In this document: positions 22,141-33,314 of the stretch, in pieces | Position numbering within the stretch: the stretch's first letter is position 1 | Layout: the number at the start of each line of letters is the position of its first letter | Assembly: GCA_963575745.1 (NCBI GenBank) | Contig: CAUYUJ010022392.1 | Coordinates: 365,676-429,675 of the forward strand | Length of the DNA: 64,000 nt | Source: Prorocentrum cordatum | Taxonomy: Eukaryota > Sar > Dinophyceae > Prorocentrales > Prorocentraceae | Reading direction: 5' to 3' | Position numbers and translations under genes: made by a program | The notes under the pieces: generated by a model | The model's input: only the letters and a program-made list of their open reading frames with translations | Databases searched by the model: none | What the model was told of the DNA's origin: nothing

Positions 22141-23106
22141 CGCGGTCGTCTTCGCTGCCGCCGTCGTCGGCGGCGTCAACCCCCTTCAGGGTCGGCGGCA
22201 CTGGCCGTAAGGCCTTCCCAATATGGTACCGAGGGCTCTCAAACGGCTAATCGAAGACCCGAGCGTCCCTCGCAGTCGTCGCACGGGTTCCCCAGAAGGC
22301 CTCGGCGACCAGAGGACCCGACATGGTCCTGCTATACCCACACCGCCAGCACTCGAACCAACTCCCGCTGGCCCAGAGCAAGCACACCGCTTTCCAGACG
22401 CGGTCCATACGGACAGCTGCAACTCGGCCGAGGGGCGGCCCGAGATTGCCCAGCCTTCCTGCTCAGATGCGTGTTGGCATCCATCCAGGTGGTCACCAGC
22501 ACTTGGGTGCCGCACGATCTACGGCTCCTGGCTCCTGGTGCGAACCTGCGGAATGGCAGAGACAACCGAGGACGGGAAATGCCCCGCCCTGTCGGGGTCC
22601 CAAGGAAAACCTACCCAAGCGGGACTAAGCGAGGGGAGGAGCCGGAGGACGAGAGGAGAGGAACCATGACTCCCAGTAAGACGAACACTACCCACTCGTC
22701 GACCGAAGTAGCCTGCACATCTGCACGCATACAGTTAATGCGCATGTGCCAATGCATGCGCGTGCATGCGTGTGCATACGCATATATGTTTACAAACATA
22801 CATGTGTGGATTTATTAGTGGCATCGTTCGGCTCCAGTGGAATACTTCCCAGGGGGCAATTCAAACAATATTTATCCGTCGGCGAGTTAATGGCAGTCGG
22901 GATCCGGGCGGGGGTTGGGGGGGAGGGGGGGTCATCATTTCGTTTAACAGGTTTGGGCATTAACCCCCAAGACTGTATCACAGGAGGCCGAAACAACCCC
23001 AAGACGGCCCGAACGAGCTCCATGATAACCGCTCAAGCGGTGAAAACGACTGGCGTCACTTGTGACGGCCTTCCTTTTTCCTCTCCTCCTGCACCTCCTG
23101 CTCTTT

Positions 23107-23221
23107 CTCATCATCACCGTCCCACCATCATACTCGTCGTCATCCTCATCCTCATCATCATCACAATCATCATCAACATTACCACCACCACCATCCTCCC
23201 CCTCCTCAGCATCATCATCAC

Positions 23222-23270
<49 letters not shown>

Positions 23271-23325
23271 GTCATCATAATCATCATCACCCCCATCGTC
23301 ATCATCACCATCATCGTCACCGCGG
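23107..23325. repeat. (ATC)n microsatellite
   Basis: TCA/ATC triplets with CAC interruptions; explains Ile-, Ser- and Met-rich open frames. Confidence 0.95.
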
Positions 23326-24399
23326 TTCCCCTAACCCTAGGAACACACGAATGGACCCACGCGACGGCCTCCCGTGCCGCGTCGACGCGCCGCCACCCAG
23401 AACACTGGGCCGGCAAGCCGGCGGGACTTGCGGCGGGCAGCTGGGTACGTGTGTACACGTGACTACAAACCCCAACATTCCAAGACACCCCAGAACCGCA
23501 CGGGCTGCGCGGCGTGGGCTCTCGTCGCACCGCAACACACGAAGCCAACCCGCCCGCCCTGTGTGGCGTGACGTGCTGGTCGCCATCCGCTCCCTCCTGG
23601 GGGGGTCCGTGGCCGCCCCCCGTCGGGTGCGCTGCCGTGGCCTACTGGCAGGCGCGGCACCCCCGCACGAGCCACGGCCACTGGCAGGCGGACTTCATCG
23701 TGCACGCTTCGCGTAGCGCTTCCGGCCCGCGACCCCTCCGAGAGGAGCGCAGGTGCGCGGCGCGCGGCGAAACCCGTCGTCTGCGCGCCAGCGGCGGATC
23801 CTTTGGCCTCGGTGCATCGTGGACGCGCAGGGGATAGAACGCCTGCACCGCAGCAGCCCCCGTGCAGTTCCTTCACTGACGGGGCCCCCGGACACACAAA
23901 TAAGTAGACACAGATCCTAGGATTCCCAATCTACTCGAATATTGTCTTGATGTTCGTCTTCCCCCCTCACTTCCCGTATTCTTCCATATTTTCTTGGAAG
24001 TCGACATTGAATTGTGTCTGTGTTTTTCCCCCTCCTGATGTATGAAGACCCTCGGGAGCCTTCGCGAGGCCCTGCCCATCGCGTTCCCGCGGCAGAGGGC
24101 CCGGTGGCGGCGGCCCGACCGGCGACCACTGCGAGAAGCATTCGCCCCGCCCCCGAGCTCGCGGCAGCCCACCACTAAAGGGCACTCCACACGTTTGATT
24201 CCGAAAGCCCTGTACCCAAAGGCGTTTTCATCTCTTGGGGGCTCATCTCTTACCTTCGCCGCCTTCCGCCGCGCCTCCGCCGGCGGAGGCGGCCTCGTTT
24301 TACTCCCTCCGACCTTCCGCCGCGGAAGAGATGACAACTCCTTCGATCCTCGAATGCAAGGCCGTTGTGGAACGCCCCACAGAGCGAACACGTCTGAAG

Positions 24400-24510
24400 G
24401 GAGGAGGGAAGAGGGAGGAGGGAGGAGGAGGACGAATAGGAGGAGGGCACAGGGAGGAGGGATGAGGAGGAGGAGGAAGAGGAGGAGGAGGAGGAGGCGG
24501 AGGAACTGCC
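24400..24510. repeat. GGA tract
   Basis: Interrupted GGA triplets inside the large intron. Confidence 0.9.
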
Positions 24511-24699
24511 CCCGCCCTCCAAGGTTGAAGCCATCGCTTCGAAGTGCGAGTGCGGGGGACTAGGCAGCCAAGAGCCCGGTGCTCCCGTCGAATTTGCAGT
24601 GGCGCCCAACAAAAAGTGCCGAATGCGCCTCCCAACTTGCAAGGGGCGCCTTTTAATGATGACTTATCGTCAAGAGCCACCCGGCGGAGTCACGTTACA

Positions 24700-24880
24700 G
24701 TAGGAGCTCGACCACAAGAAACATTCCACAAGAAACCCAACCCTGAGACCCCAGGACGTCCATGGATTTTTGGTGTGGGAACGTCACACATTCCATAGCA
24801 AAACCATCGAAGCCCAAGAAACCCAGGGCACCCTGGAGGCAAGCATGGTGGTTCTTGGCATGGGTTTCCACTGCACTTGC
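24700..24880 (-). repeat. Dispersed repeat family C, copy 2
   Basis: Closest relative of 11765-11945; shares gagaccccag, tttttggtgtgggaacgtca and ccctggaggcaagca. Confidence 0.7.
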
Positions 24881-25498
24881 GACGCAACTTGTAGGATGAT
24901 ACCATAGTTGCGAGCGAGCTCTACAGATGAGGAAGGCATGTGAGATTCGACCAGCGCAAGTCTCTCAGGAGCGTGCATATTTGATATTATGTATTCTGGC
25001 GTTGGCCAGTCTCAGGTGTAACCGTTCCTTATGCAGGTCATGCGTCGAAACGCGGGGTGGGTCGTTACAGAAATTCTACACGACTTGTATCACTGAGACA
25101 TTCGTCTTCAACAGCAATAGCAATAACACATGTGCACGTTGGCGCCGTGCGGTAGTGTAAGCACTTAGGACAGGTCTTGAGGCAAGGGGCGTATCTCTCT
25201 TGCAGGCAATTAGCTGATTCAGCGGGCTGCTGACTCGGTTCAGGGTTTTCAGCCCTTGGGCGAGCCCCAGCTTCTACCAACATGTGCAAAGATCGTGGCT
25301 GCAACCATACATTGCTTGACCGTGTTGCTACGATCGTGTCCCGACCTATTTCCAGAATGCCTGCAACACCCCTCTATACTTCAAAGCGTCGCGCCCCGCC
25401 AGGAGATGTCCTGACGCGGGGCGTCTGCGATCGCACGCACAACGGTCACTACGATAGCAATCAACGCATTTACTGTCAGCAACGACTACGCCCCCAGC

Positions 25499-25784
25499 CG
25501 ATCAACGTCCACATCGTACATCAGCTGCTGCTGAACCTCGCGAGGCGCATCCCAACCCAACCACGTGATGGCTCTCTGGGCATCTACCGTCTCGATCTCC
25601 TTCTCCCCCAAAGCATCTATCGTCTCCCCGCCCGGCTGTATGTTCCAAATCTCCCTGTTGTCCTCGAGCTCGTACTTCGTCATGCCCTCACGGCTGCGGT
25701 AGAATTCAAGGAACCGCCATGCCTCCTTGATGCTGACCTTGGCAGCGCGCACAAGGGGTGGGGCGACGCGAAAGACGTAGTCAC
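25499..25784 (-). CDS. EF-hand gene, exon C
   Basis: The internal exon reads DYVFRVAPPLVRAAKVSIKEAW in two stretches, then REGMTKYELEDNREIW and VDAQRAITWLGWDAPREV, and ends in the first half of an EF-hand loop (YDVDVDR). Together with exon D it forms a half-degenerate EF-hand pair. The acceptor TTAG lies at 25788-25785 and the exon ends two bases into the Arg codon, before a GC donor at 25498. Both joins leave the frame open and restore a Gly (with exon B) and the Arg of the EF loop (with exon D). The similar spacing of a degenerate helix pair before a canonical loop in exon B suggests an ancient internal duplication, which is an inference. Confidence 0.72.
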
Positions 25785-25935
25785 CTAAGGCGGCATGGGG
25801 CTTCTTAGAAGCCCCCCTGTCTTCTGAAAAGCCCTGGCTGGAAATCTTTCTAGGAGGCGGAAAAGGGGCTCATAAGAAGCCTTCTGTTCACTTAGAAGGT
25901 CGCCCTCCCCCGCCCAACCCCGTTGTGCGCGGTGC
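25785..25935 (-). other. Intron between exons B and C (151 bp)
   Basis: GC donor (ACTG then GCACCG) and TTAG acceptor on the minus strand. It contains several CTTCTNAGAAG palindromic motifs of the kind clustered at 29.2 and 42.7 kb. The GC start is inferred from frame continuity; without splicing the frame hits a stop at 25892. Confidence 0.6.
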
Positions 25936-27145
25936 CAGTGACCACAGGCGGAGCATTCTTGTGAAGGTCTCCAGCGAGGATGCTCATGCGATTCCGTCGA
26001 TTGGGCCGCCCTGGCCTCGACGACAGGGGTGCAGACTTCGAGCCAGTAGCAGAATCTTCCTCGGCGCTCTCGGGCGTCTCCTCGTCTAGGGAGATGTCCA
26101 CTGCTTGTGCGCATTCGGTGAGAGTGTCCTCGTCAGGCAGATAACCCAAAGAGATCAACAGCCTGATGAGTCCGAGCTTTTTGCTGATGTAGCGCACGCG
26201 GGGCAGGCTGTTCGACATGGCGTTGATCTCAGACTCTCGTACCTTTCGCATGAACATCATGTACTCAGTCTCGTTCAATTCACCATTGCCGCTCTTGTTC
26301 ACCTCCTCGAATATCCGAGTCATCTCCTTTTCTTGTGCGGAATAATTCAAGTAATTCAAGATGGCCATGACCTCCTCTTTGTCAATGCTGCCAGACTTGT
26401 CTGTGTCGAATCTGCAGAAGGCCTCGAGGAGACGATCGTACTCGCGCTTGCAGAAACCCTCACGTTTCTCGAGCAATACCCAAAGGTACTCAAACTCATT
26501 CTGCTCAACTGTGCCATTCTGATTTATGTCAACCTCCTCCAAGATTTCGCCGATAACAACATCCATTGCCTTCATGCCAAGTGTTTCCAACAACGCGGTT
26601 AACTCAGTGGCGTCGATGCATCCCGAACCGTCTTTGTCGATCTCGCGGAACGCTGCGGCGATCTCCTGAGACTGTCGACGCTTGTACGCCTGGACAAACG
26701 AGATAAATTCTTGCAAATCCAATGTGGTGTGCCTCGTTACAGACTGCAGCGTCTCGTCTAACCATTGGGGCATCGGGTGCGCACCAATCAGATCCAGTGC
26801 GTGCGGCAAAGAATCCACGTGGACCTCGCCATCGTCAAGCAGCATCTTGAAGACGGCAACTAAGGACTCCGTATTCTGCTCGTCAACTTCCAGGAAGAAG
26901 GATGACTCTGCGGCGGTTGCACAGCTCCCCCTCCTGCTCTCTCTTCTGCTGGCATGGCGTCTGCGTGCCTCAGCGTCCGAGAGCATCGCCTGGATTTTGG
27001 CGCTGCTATTCCGGCGCCCAGTTCCACCCATGGGATTCGGGCTCGCCGGCGAACGTGACATCGGGGAACTCAACAGAGTCGACGGGGAGCGCGACACTGG
27101 CGAGCCGAATGGCGAGCCCTCCGAGGAGTCAGCAGCAACATCCGC
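25936..27145 (-). CDS. EF-hand gene, exon B: four EF-hands
   Basis: Core of a calmodulin-like calcium-binding protein. Counting from the GTG codon at 27097, residues 1-70 are Ser/Pro/Arg-rich and probably disordered. A degenerate EF-like segment (SLPHALDLIGAHPMPQWL) follows at ~96-113, then EF loops at 154-165 (DKDGSGCIDATE), 190-201 (DINQNGTVEQNE), 231-242 (DTDKSGSIDKEE) and 267-278 (NKSGNGELNETE). The first three have the canonical D/x/D-N/x/G/E ligand pattern; the fourth starts with Asn. A basic and acidic tail follows. The stop at 25892 is avoided by splicing at 25936 into exon C. Together exons B-D give roughly 885 residues, several times calmodulin's length. No signal peptide or membrane segment is evident. 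It most likely acts as a calcium sensor or scaffold; its partner is unknown. Confidence 0.85.
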
Positions 27146-27258
27146 CTACGCTTGCCTCTCCCTGCATGCCCCGAGGAGAGACGATAGAGAGAGAGAGAGA
27201 GTGAGGAGAGCAAAGGGGCGACTGGCGGGGGTGAAGGAAAGGACAAGGAGGAATCGAC
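27146..27258 (-). other. Candidate intron between exons A and B (113 bp)
   Basis: GT donor at 27258 and GCGTAG acceptor ending at 27146 on the minus strand, with a CT-rich tract in between (the GA-rich run near 27190 on the plus strand). An in-frame TAG immediately before exon B makes an upstream splice necessary unless translation starts inside exon B at one of its ATGs (such as that at 27061). Confidence 0.45.
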
Positions 27259-27537
27259 AAGGGTGGTCTGGTGGAAGTCGGCGCTGCGCCCCGCGTCCTC
27301 GTCCAGAGACACGGATACGTCTGGATACGACTGCACCGTGACGGAATGCACCTGGCACATCTCGAAGGAGGCCCCATGCCGCTCCCGCCGCTCCTCCTCG
27401 TCCTCCCTGATCTGGACAGCCACCCGGCGCCGATGCGCGCTGTGCGCCCTCTCCTCCTTGGGAGCAGACCAACGACGCCACGGAAGTCTCACCAGAGGAG
27501 TGGGCAGGGGCGGGGGGTCAAAACGGGGGATGTTCAA
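27259..27537 (-). CDS. Possible 5' exon A of the EF-hand gene
   Basis: The open stretch has a mixed, protein-like composition: RRVAVQIREDEEERRERHG, then SFEMCQVHSVTVQSYPDVS and SLDEDAGRSADFHQTTL. It is in phase with exon B through the candidate 113-bp intron. No known domain is visible, and neither the start codon nor the upstream limit can be fixed; the first in-frame residue I can offer is Leu at 27537. It could instead be 5' untranslated or intronic sequence. Confidence 0.35.
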
Positions 27538-27539
27538 GG

Positions 27540-28270
27540 CGCTTCACAGCCAGAGCGACGGTGACGCAACAACCAGGAATCCCATTCCAACCAGCAAGCG
27601 CCTCCAACGATCCGCGAAGGGACACATTCCAACCTGAGAGGGCACCGTCGGGTCAGGAACGGCCTTAACCAGGAAAGGCGAGCTGCAACACCCGAGGCCG
27701 TACCCAAGCCCGACAAGCATCTCATAAACAAAACACGTCTTTCCTGATTCCCAACCACCCCTGGGACCTAGCCTCTTCTGATACGCAGCCTCTCTTCAGG
27801 CCGAGCCTCTCCTGAGGCCAGGACTTTTGTGAAGGAAGCCTTCCTTCCATATCCCAGAACATGTTCCTGAGGCCTTTCTTTGGGGGCCCAAACTCTCCTG
27901 CGGCCTCCCTTGAAGCCTTCTCCTGTGGCCTCCCAACCGGCGCCTTAACATCTGAGAGAAGTGAATGGCTCTCGCCCCAAAGGCCCCCCCCGAGGCGTCT
28001 GGCCGAGGCGCTCGCCGAAGGGAGGGCTTTTCAAAACGGGCGGGCGGGCGAACCTTCCCTGAGATCCGACGTCGCCACAAAACAAAACATAGTGAAAATC
28101 GTGACCAGAGCCCTAGACCCCATGTTTCTGCGCCACCTCTCGAGCTGCATCGACCTGTGATGGTCCCGGGGCCCGACGCCAAGCGACAGCGCCCGGCTCG
28201 AACAAAATCGTGACGCCAGGATCTCGGTGTCCCGCAGCCTCGGTCGGCCAACTCGGGGTCAGACCCCAGA
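27540..28270. other. Upstream flank of the EF-hand gene; no gene seen
   Basis: Contains degenerate CCTGAGGCC / CTCCTGAGG units (27770-27960). No promoter element can be named with confidence; dinoflagellate promoters have no reliable TATA consensus. Confidence 0.4.
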
Positions 28271-28274
28271 CGTG

Positions 28275-28415
28275 CGATGTCCTGATTTTTTCAGTGCGGC
28301 CCCCCTGGAGATCCAGACCCTTTCCCCGGGGCCGTTTCTTCATCCCGAACAAATTGTTGAGCCCCGAGGGCGGGAAAGGGCCCCCCGAGGCCGACAACGA
28401 CGAAAAGCCCCCCGT
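28275..28415 (+). repeat. Dispersed repeat family D, copy 1
   Basis: Shares tgattttttcag, agaccctttccccgg, tttcatccc and cgaaaa-cc blocks with 46230-46370, 47330-47465 and 47880-48040. Confidence 0.6.
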
Positions 28416-29125
28416 TTGGATGTTTCACTGTGCGGGCATGTCTGAAGGGCAGCGACTGGGGGGGGGGGGCTGGCATAGGTCGGGATGTATCGACCTGGAA
28501 TCGGCGATACGTCGCCGATAGATCGGCGATGGGCCTCCGTTAATGAGTCCGCACCTTCCTGGGCAGGTGGGGGCCATCGGCCCCCCATCGGTGATCCATG
28601 GGCGATTGGGGGTCGATGCAGCATCCCCCCCTACGCCCATCCTGAGGAGCCGAACTCTATACACCGACACCTTTTCCGGCCCCGCACTGAAATTCGCACA
28701 GGAAAGCGGATCCTGGTGTATACGGGATCCTGGTGCATACATTTTCCGTTGTTTCCCTGGGGAAGCGGTGAAACACGTATACACCACACAATCCCGACGT
28801 CGTTCCCGACCCTGAACAAGTCCTGGGAGGATCGAAAAATCAGCAGGCCACTGGTGATGCATATGTTCCATTTTCCGACCAAGAGGTCTCTCTCGGCGGC
28901 GAACGCGGGGGGAAAAGAGAATCGGGACGATCGACATGGGTACGGAAATACTGGGTACAAAGTCCAACAGCAGTTCTTGTTCATTCTGACCAGTGTTTGT
29001 TGTCGGCGTCGCCGCGGTCGTTGCCCGTTTGATACAGAAGGTCTCCTGCCAAACAGCGGCCTCTATCGGTTTTGAACAACATTCTTTGTTGGGCGTCGTA
29101 AGCATGTCCTTCGTACCCGTTTCGG
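28416..29125. other. No gene seen; GCGAT-rich motif cluster
   Basis: Around 28500-28530 there are tandem ATCGGCGAT-type words like those of the 46.0-kb hairpin. The rest has no recognisable feature. Confidence 0.4.
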
Positions 29126-29129
29126 GTGT

Positions 29130-29310
29130 CTAAAGAGAAGGGGCGGGCCTTCTCGGGAGGTTCGGGGGTCCCCCAGCCTTCTGAGGAGTTTTCGAAGCCT
29201 TCTCCGAGGACAAGAAAAACCTCTCAGCAGGCCGGAGGCCTTCCGAGAAGCCGCGCCGCCTTCTGAGAAGGCCTTATCCTTCTCGCTTCCCCCCCTGGCT
29301 CGCCGCTGGC
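29130..29310. repeat. CTTCTNAGAAGG-rich dispersed repeat
   Basis: Clusters of short palindromes around CCTTCTGAGAAGGCC, ending in ccccctggctcgccgctgg. The same composition and end occur at 42640-42840; weaker relatives are at 25790-25900 and 47610-47720. Confidence 0.6.
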
Positions 29311-29404
29311 CAGGCACCCCGTGGGCGACGGACCGCTCGCGGTGACCCCTGAAGCCCCAAGAGATCTCACCGCCCGGCGACGCGTGGCCCAAACCCGCGT
29401 GGCA

Positions 29405-29590
29405 GATCTCGAAACAGTGGAGGCCCGTCCACAAGAGACCTCCCACGGAAAACCCGGCCCCCGAAGCCCCAGGACGCCCGCTGCTTTCCCGATGTGGGAC
29501 AGCACGCCTTCACAGAAAAGCCAGCGGGACCCGAGAAAAACCCAGGGCGCCCTGGAGGCAAGCGGGGTGCTTCTTGTCGTGGGCCTCCGC
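29405..29590 (-). repeat. Dispersed repeat family C, copy 3
   Basis: More diverged member; shares ccacaagagacctccca, gccccaggacg and gccctggaggcaagc. Confidence 0.6.
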
Positions 29591-29749
29591 TGCAGCCTCC
29601 GGCGGCCACGCCCGACGAGCTTCGCCACCGTGGCCACGCGCGGGCCGCCGCAGCTCTTCGTCGAGGCCCCTGGGCGGGCCGACGGAGGCGAGGCGGCCCG
29701 CGCGGCCCGTCGCCGCGCACGGCCCTGGGCTCCTGGATGCCCCAGTTGC

Positions 29750-30740
29750 CGCCCGAGACGCCCTCGGAGAACGGCCCAGAGGTCCCAGATGGCCCCAAGA
29801 TGCCTCCAAGACGGCCCAAGGTGCGCCCAAGACGGCCTCAGATGGGCCCGAGAGGCCCCCAAGAGGCGCCCAAGAGGCCTCCAAGACGGGCCAAAGAGGC
29901 CTCCAAGAGGTCCTCCAGGAAGGCCTGAAGAGGCCAAAATCATTGATTCTTCGTTGGTTTTTGACGGATTTTAGTATTTGCGCATTTTCGGCCTTCCGAC
30001 GGCCCAAGACGGCCCAAGAGGCCCCCAAGGTCGCCCCAAGATCGCCCAAGAGGCCTCCAAGATGGCCCCATGACGGCCTAAGAGGCCCGCCCCAAGAGGG
30101 CCCCAAGACGGCCCAAGAGGCCTCCAAGACGCCCTCGATGGCCTCGAAGACGGCCAAGATTGCCCAAGATGGCCTCCAAGATGTCTAGAAGACGGCCAAG
30201 ATGGCCTCCAAGACGGCTACGATGGCCTCAAGATGCCTCGAAGACGGCACAATATGCACCCAAGACGGCCTTAGATGGCCTCAAGCTCGCCCAAGGCGGC
30301 CCAAGAGGTCCCGAAGAGGCATCCAAGACGGCCCAAGAGGCCTCCAAGAGGTCCTCCAGGAAGGCCTGAAGAGGCGAAAACCACTGATTTTCCTTAAGTT
30401 TTTAAAAAGGATTTCGGCATTTGCGCATTTTCGGCCTTCCGACGGCCCAAGAAGGCCCAAGAGGCCCCCAAGGTCGCCCGAAGATCGCCCACGAGGTCTC
30501 CAAGATGGCCCCGTGACGGCCCAAGAGGCCCCCAAGAGGGCCACAAGAGGCCTCCAAGACGCTGAAGATGGCCTCCAAGACGGCCCTGAAGCGCCCCAAG
30601 AGGGCCCCAAGTCGGTCCAGAGAGGCCCCCAAGACGGCTTCCGTCGGCGTTAGACGGGTCAGGAACGCCCTAATACTACCAAAGATGCTCCCAAGAAGCC
30701 CCCAAACACCACCAAGAGGCCCCCCAAAGGCCCAGGGAAG
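29750..30740 (+). repeat. CCCAAGA-type repeat, largest block, with ~440-bp duplication
   Basis: Nearly 1 kb of CCCAAGACGGCC / CCTCCAAGATGG units. An AT-rich spacer ending tttgcgcattttcggccttc occurs twice, at about 29930-30000 and 30370-30440, so a unit of roughly 440 bases is duplicated. Similar spacers flank the 51.8 and 52.2 kb blocks. Arg/Pro-rich frames (plus) and Gly/Trp/Leu-rich frames (minus) are compositional. Confidence 0.8.
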
Positions 30741-30894
30741 CTCCCAAGAGCTCTACGAGGGTCCTGGCGGTAACCTGGTTGACGGTTTACCGCCAGTTCC
30801 CAGTTTGAACTGCACACGCAGGTCTGGCACAATGCGTTCACCAACACGTGGATCGACTCGTTTCGAACCTTTTCTTTATTATCTTTTTTTCTTG

Positions 30895-31175
<281 letters not shown>

Positions 31176-31255
31176 GTTTTTGTATCAGCCTTGCCAGTGC
31201 GAACAACCTCACCACTGGTGAAACAGCCGGCTGCCGTGAACACTTCTGCCCTGCA

Positions 31256-31375
31256 GCGAAAACCACCGAAGGCGTGCTGCGAAAACCACCGAAGGCGTGC
31301 AGCGAACACCACCGAAGGCGTGCAGCGAAAACCACCGAAGGCGTGCTTTAGCGGAAACCACCGAAGGCGTGCGTG
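31256..31375 (+). repeat. 23-bp tandem repeat, five copies
   Basis: aaaaccaccgaaggcgtgc recurs with accgaagg at 31265, 31288, 31311, 31334 and 31360 (spacings 23, 23, 23, 26). No unique spacers separate the units. Confidence 0.9.
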
Positions 31376-32256
31376 TCAACACGGACGTTTTGAACACGGC
31401 ACGCGTTGCGCTTCAACACGGGCGCCCAGGGCAGCTAAACCCTCCAATCATCCCGACTCTCCCCTTTCCGCCCCAGGCTCCTGCGTGGACGGCTCCGCGC
31501 CCCTGACGCCCTCGAGCACCCGCGCGGTCCACTCCCGGCGCTGCTCCTGGAGCCCAACCTCGGCCGACGCGTGGTCGGGCTTCTCCGTCCTCGGCGAAAG
31601 GACGGCGGGGGGGACGCCGCGGTGGAGAGTACGGTCGGATCAGGGGCAGAGGAACACACAGCCAAGTAAGGTGAGCCCCTCCACCGGCAAAAAGACTTCC
31701 AAACGTCAGGTCGCCGAGGGCCCCCTCCGAGGAGTCACCAGACTGAAACTCCAATGCCTAACTAGGAAGCCATGGTGAACCCCATCTTCACCGAAACGAG
31801 CGAACCAAATTGCCAAGCTGAAGAACATTCGAGGGTACACTTCCACGAGTTGCAGCACAACTAAGCAACCCATGACACAAACGCGGAGTGTCCTCCCCCA
31901 GCCGAGCATCTTCTGACGCCTCGCTCCGACCGTAGAATGCAGACGCAAGTTGAACAGGGGCTAAGGGTGACGCGAGGTTGTTTTCATGCCATGCCCCGTA
32001 ACAATCGTTACCTGGGTGAGAGGTTGTGGCCCCAGGCAGCGGTAACGCTTAGACGGGGTGGGGCACGTCAGGGCGGTGGTGCGCTGCGACCGCCATGGTC
32101 TGCGCGCGAGCAGCAGCATGTGGGATGGGGGTGGGTCCAGCCCGCATGCGGTGGCAATTCCAACCGAACGGGTGTAATCCCAACCAACTAAGGGAAACTC
32201 GAACCAGCGAGAACGACAAACTGGGAGTAATTCCGACCATCTGTTTTACTTGCATG
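31376..32256. other. No firm gene; one 80-codon open frame
   Basis: A minus-strand frame at 31706-31948 encodes MLGWGRTLRVCVMGCLVVLQ followed by further hydrophobic residues. It looks like a possible membrane segment, but nothing else supports it. The rest is unremarkable. Confidence 0.3.
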
Positions 32257-32650
32257 AATTACTCGACGCGGGGCTCCCCATATGTGCATCTCATTCTCTT
32301 GGTACGTCTTTCTATTGATATCTGTCAATGGGCGCCTGTGTGCGAGGGCGAACCGCTCGCTCGAGACATTCCCACAGTCTGCAAGCATGAGTGCGACCAA
32401 TAGCAAATCTGAGAGCGACTGATTCTGAGTGTGAGTTAACCTGGGTGCGATTGAGCCTGGGTTTGAGTGGGTATGCGTGTGAGTAAATATGAGCGCGAGT
32501 GCGTCTGTGTGCGAGTGGGTCTGAGTATGGACGAACCTGAGTGTGAGCCAGTCTGTGATTGAGCAGATCGTAGCATGATGAGTCTGAGCATGAGTGAGTC
32601 TGGGCTTGAGTGGGTCTGAGTGTGAGAAAAAGTGTGTGTGTGTGTGTGTG
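32257..32650 (+). repeat. ~390-bp direct repeat, copy 1
   Basis: Starts aattactcgacgcggggctc and continues through tgcgagggcgaaccgc into gagt/ctgagt-rich text. Nearly the same sequence begins at 35391. Shorter matches to its first 45 bases start at 33967 and, more diverged, near 36265. Confidence 0.8.
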
Positions 32651-32920
32651 TGTGTGTGTTAATGAATCTGAGTGCGAGTGGGCCGAGTGTGATTGGGTAT
32701 GGATGTGAGGCAATCTGAGTGGGAGTCGGTCTGCGTTTGAGCGGACCGAAGGATGATGAGTCTGAACAGGACCGAGTCTGAGCATGGGTGGCTCTGAGCG
32801 TGAGTCTGAGTGTGAGTACGTTTAAGTATGGATATGAGCGAGTCTAAGTGCGAGTGAGCCTGCGTGTGACTGGGTCTGAGTATGAGTGAGTACGAATGCA
32901 GAAGAGTGAAGGAGAGCGGA
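32400..32920 (+). repeat. Degenerate GAGTCTGAGTGTGAG repeat with (GT)n
   Basis: Irregular units of gagtgagtctgagtgt; a GT run lies at about 32633-32660. Minus-strand frames are rich in S, H, T and L for this reason. Confidence 0.8.
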
Positions 32921-33004
32921 TAGCGAAGGAGAGCAAGGCGGAAGCGTTTGAGTAAACCCTTAATCCTTGGAACATCGAGCCTCGATCGTCTGGCCCTGCC
33001 TACT

Positions 33005-33312
33005 CGAGTTGCCCACGTCCGCCTCCTCCTCCTCCGCCTCCTCCTCCTCCTCAGCATCATCATCATCATCATCATCATCCTCCCCTTCCTGCTTCTGCTC
33101 CAACCGTGTTCATGCTGTCCTCCTTCTCCTCCTCCTCCTTTTCCTCGTCCTCTTCCTCCTCCTCGCTTCCTCCTTTTCTTCCTCCTGCTTCTCCTCCTCC
33201 TCCGCCTCCTCCTCCTCCTCCTCCTTCTCCTCTTCCTCCTCCTCCTCCTCCGCCGCCCCCTCCTCCTCCTCCTCCTCCTCCTCCTCCTCCTCCTCCTCCT
33301 CCTCCCCCTCCT
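33005..33312. repeat. TCC tract
   Basis: About 300 bases of interrupted TCC/CCT triplets, including a short ATC run at 33055-33078. Confidence 0.95.
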
Positions 33313-33314
33313 CC

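Larger units (their letters stand above)
21796..25498 (-). other. 3.7-kb intron interrupting an EF-hand loop
   Basis: Inferred intron between exons C and D. It begins with GC (GCTGGG) and ends with CACAG on the minus strand, and the join restores a perfect 12-residue EF loop. It holds CCCAAGA-type units (22050-22140), an ATC microsatellite (23110-23325), a GGA tract (24400-24510) and repeat family C (24700-24880). No independent gene is recognised inside it. Confidence 0.7.

Noticed and set aside
31256-31375. CRISPR-like array of short regular repeats.
   Set aside because: Units abut with no unique spacers, and the genome is eukaryotic.
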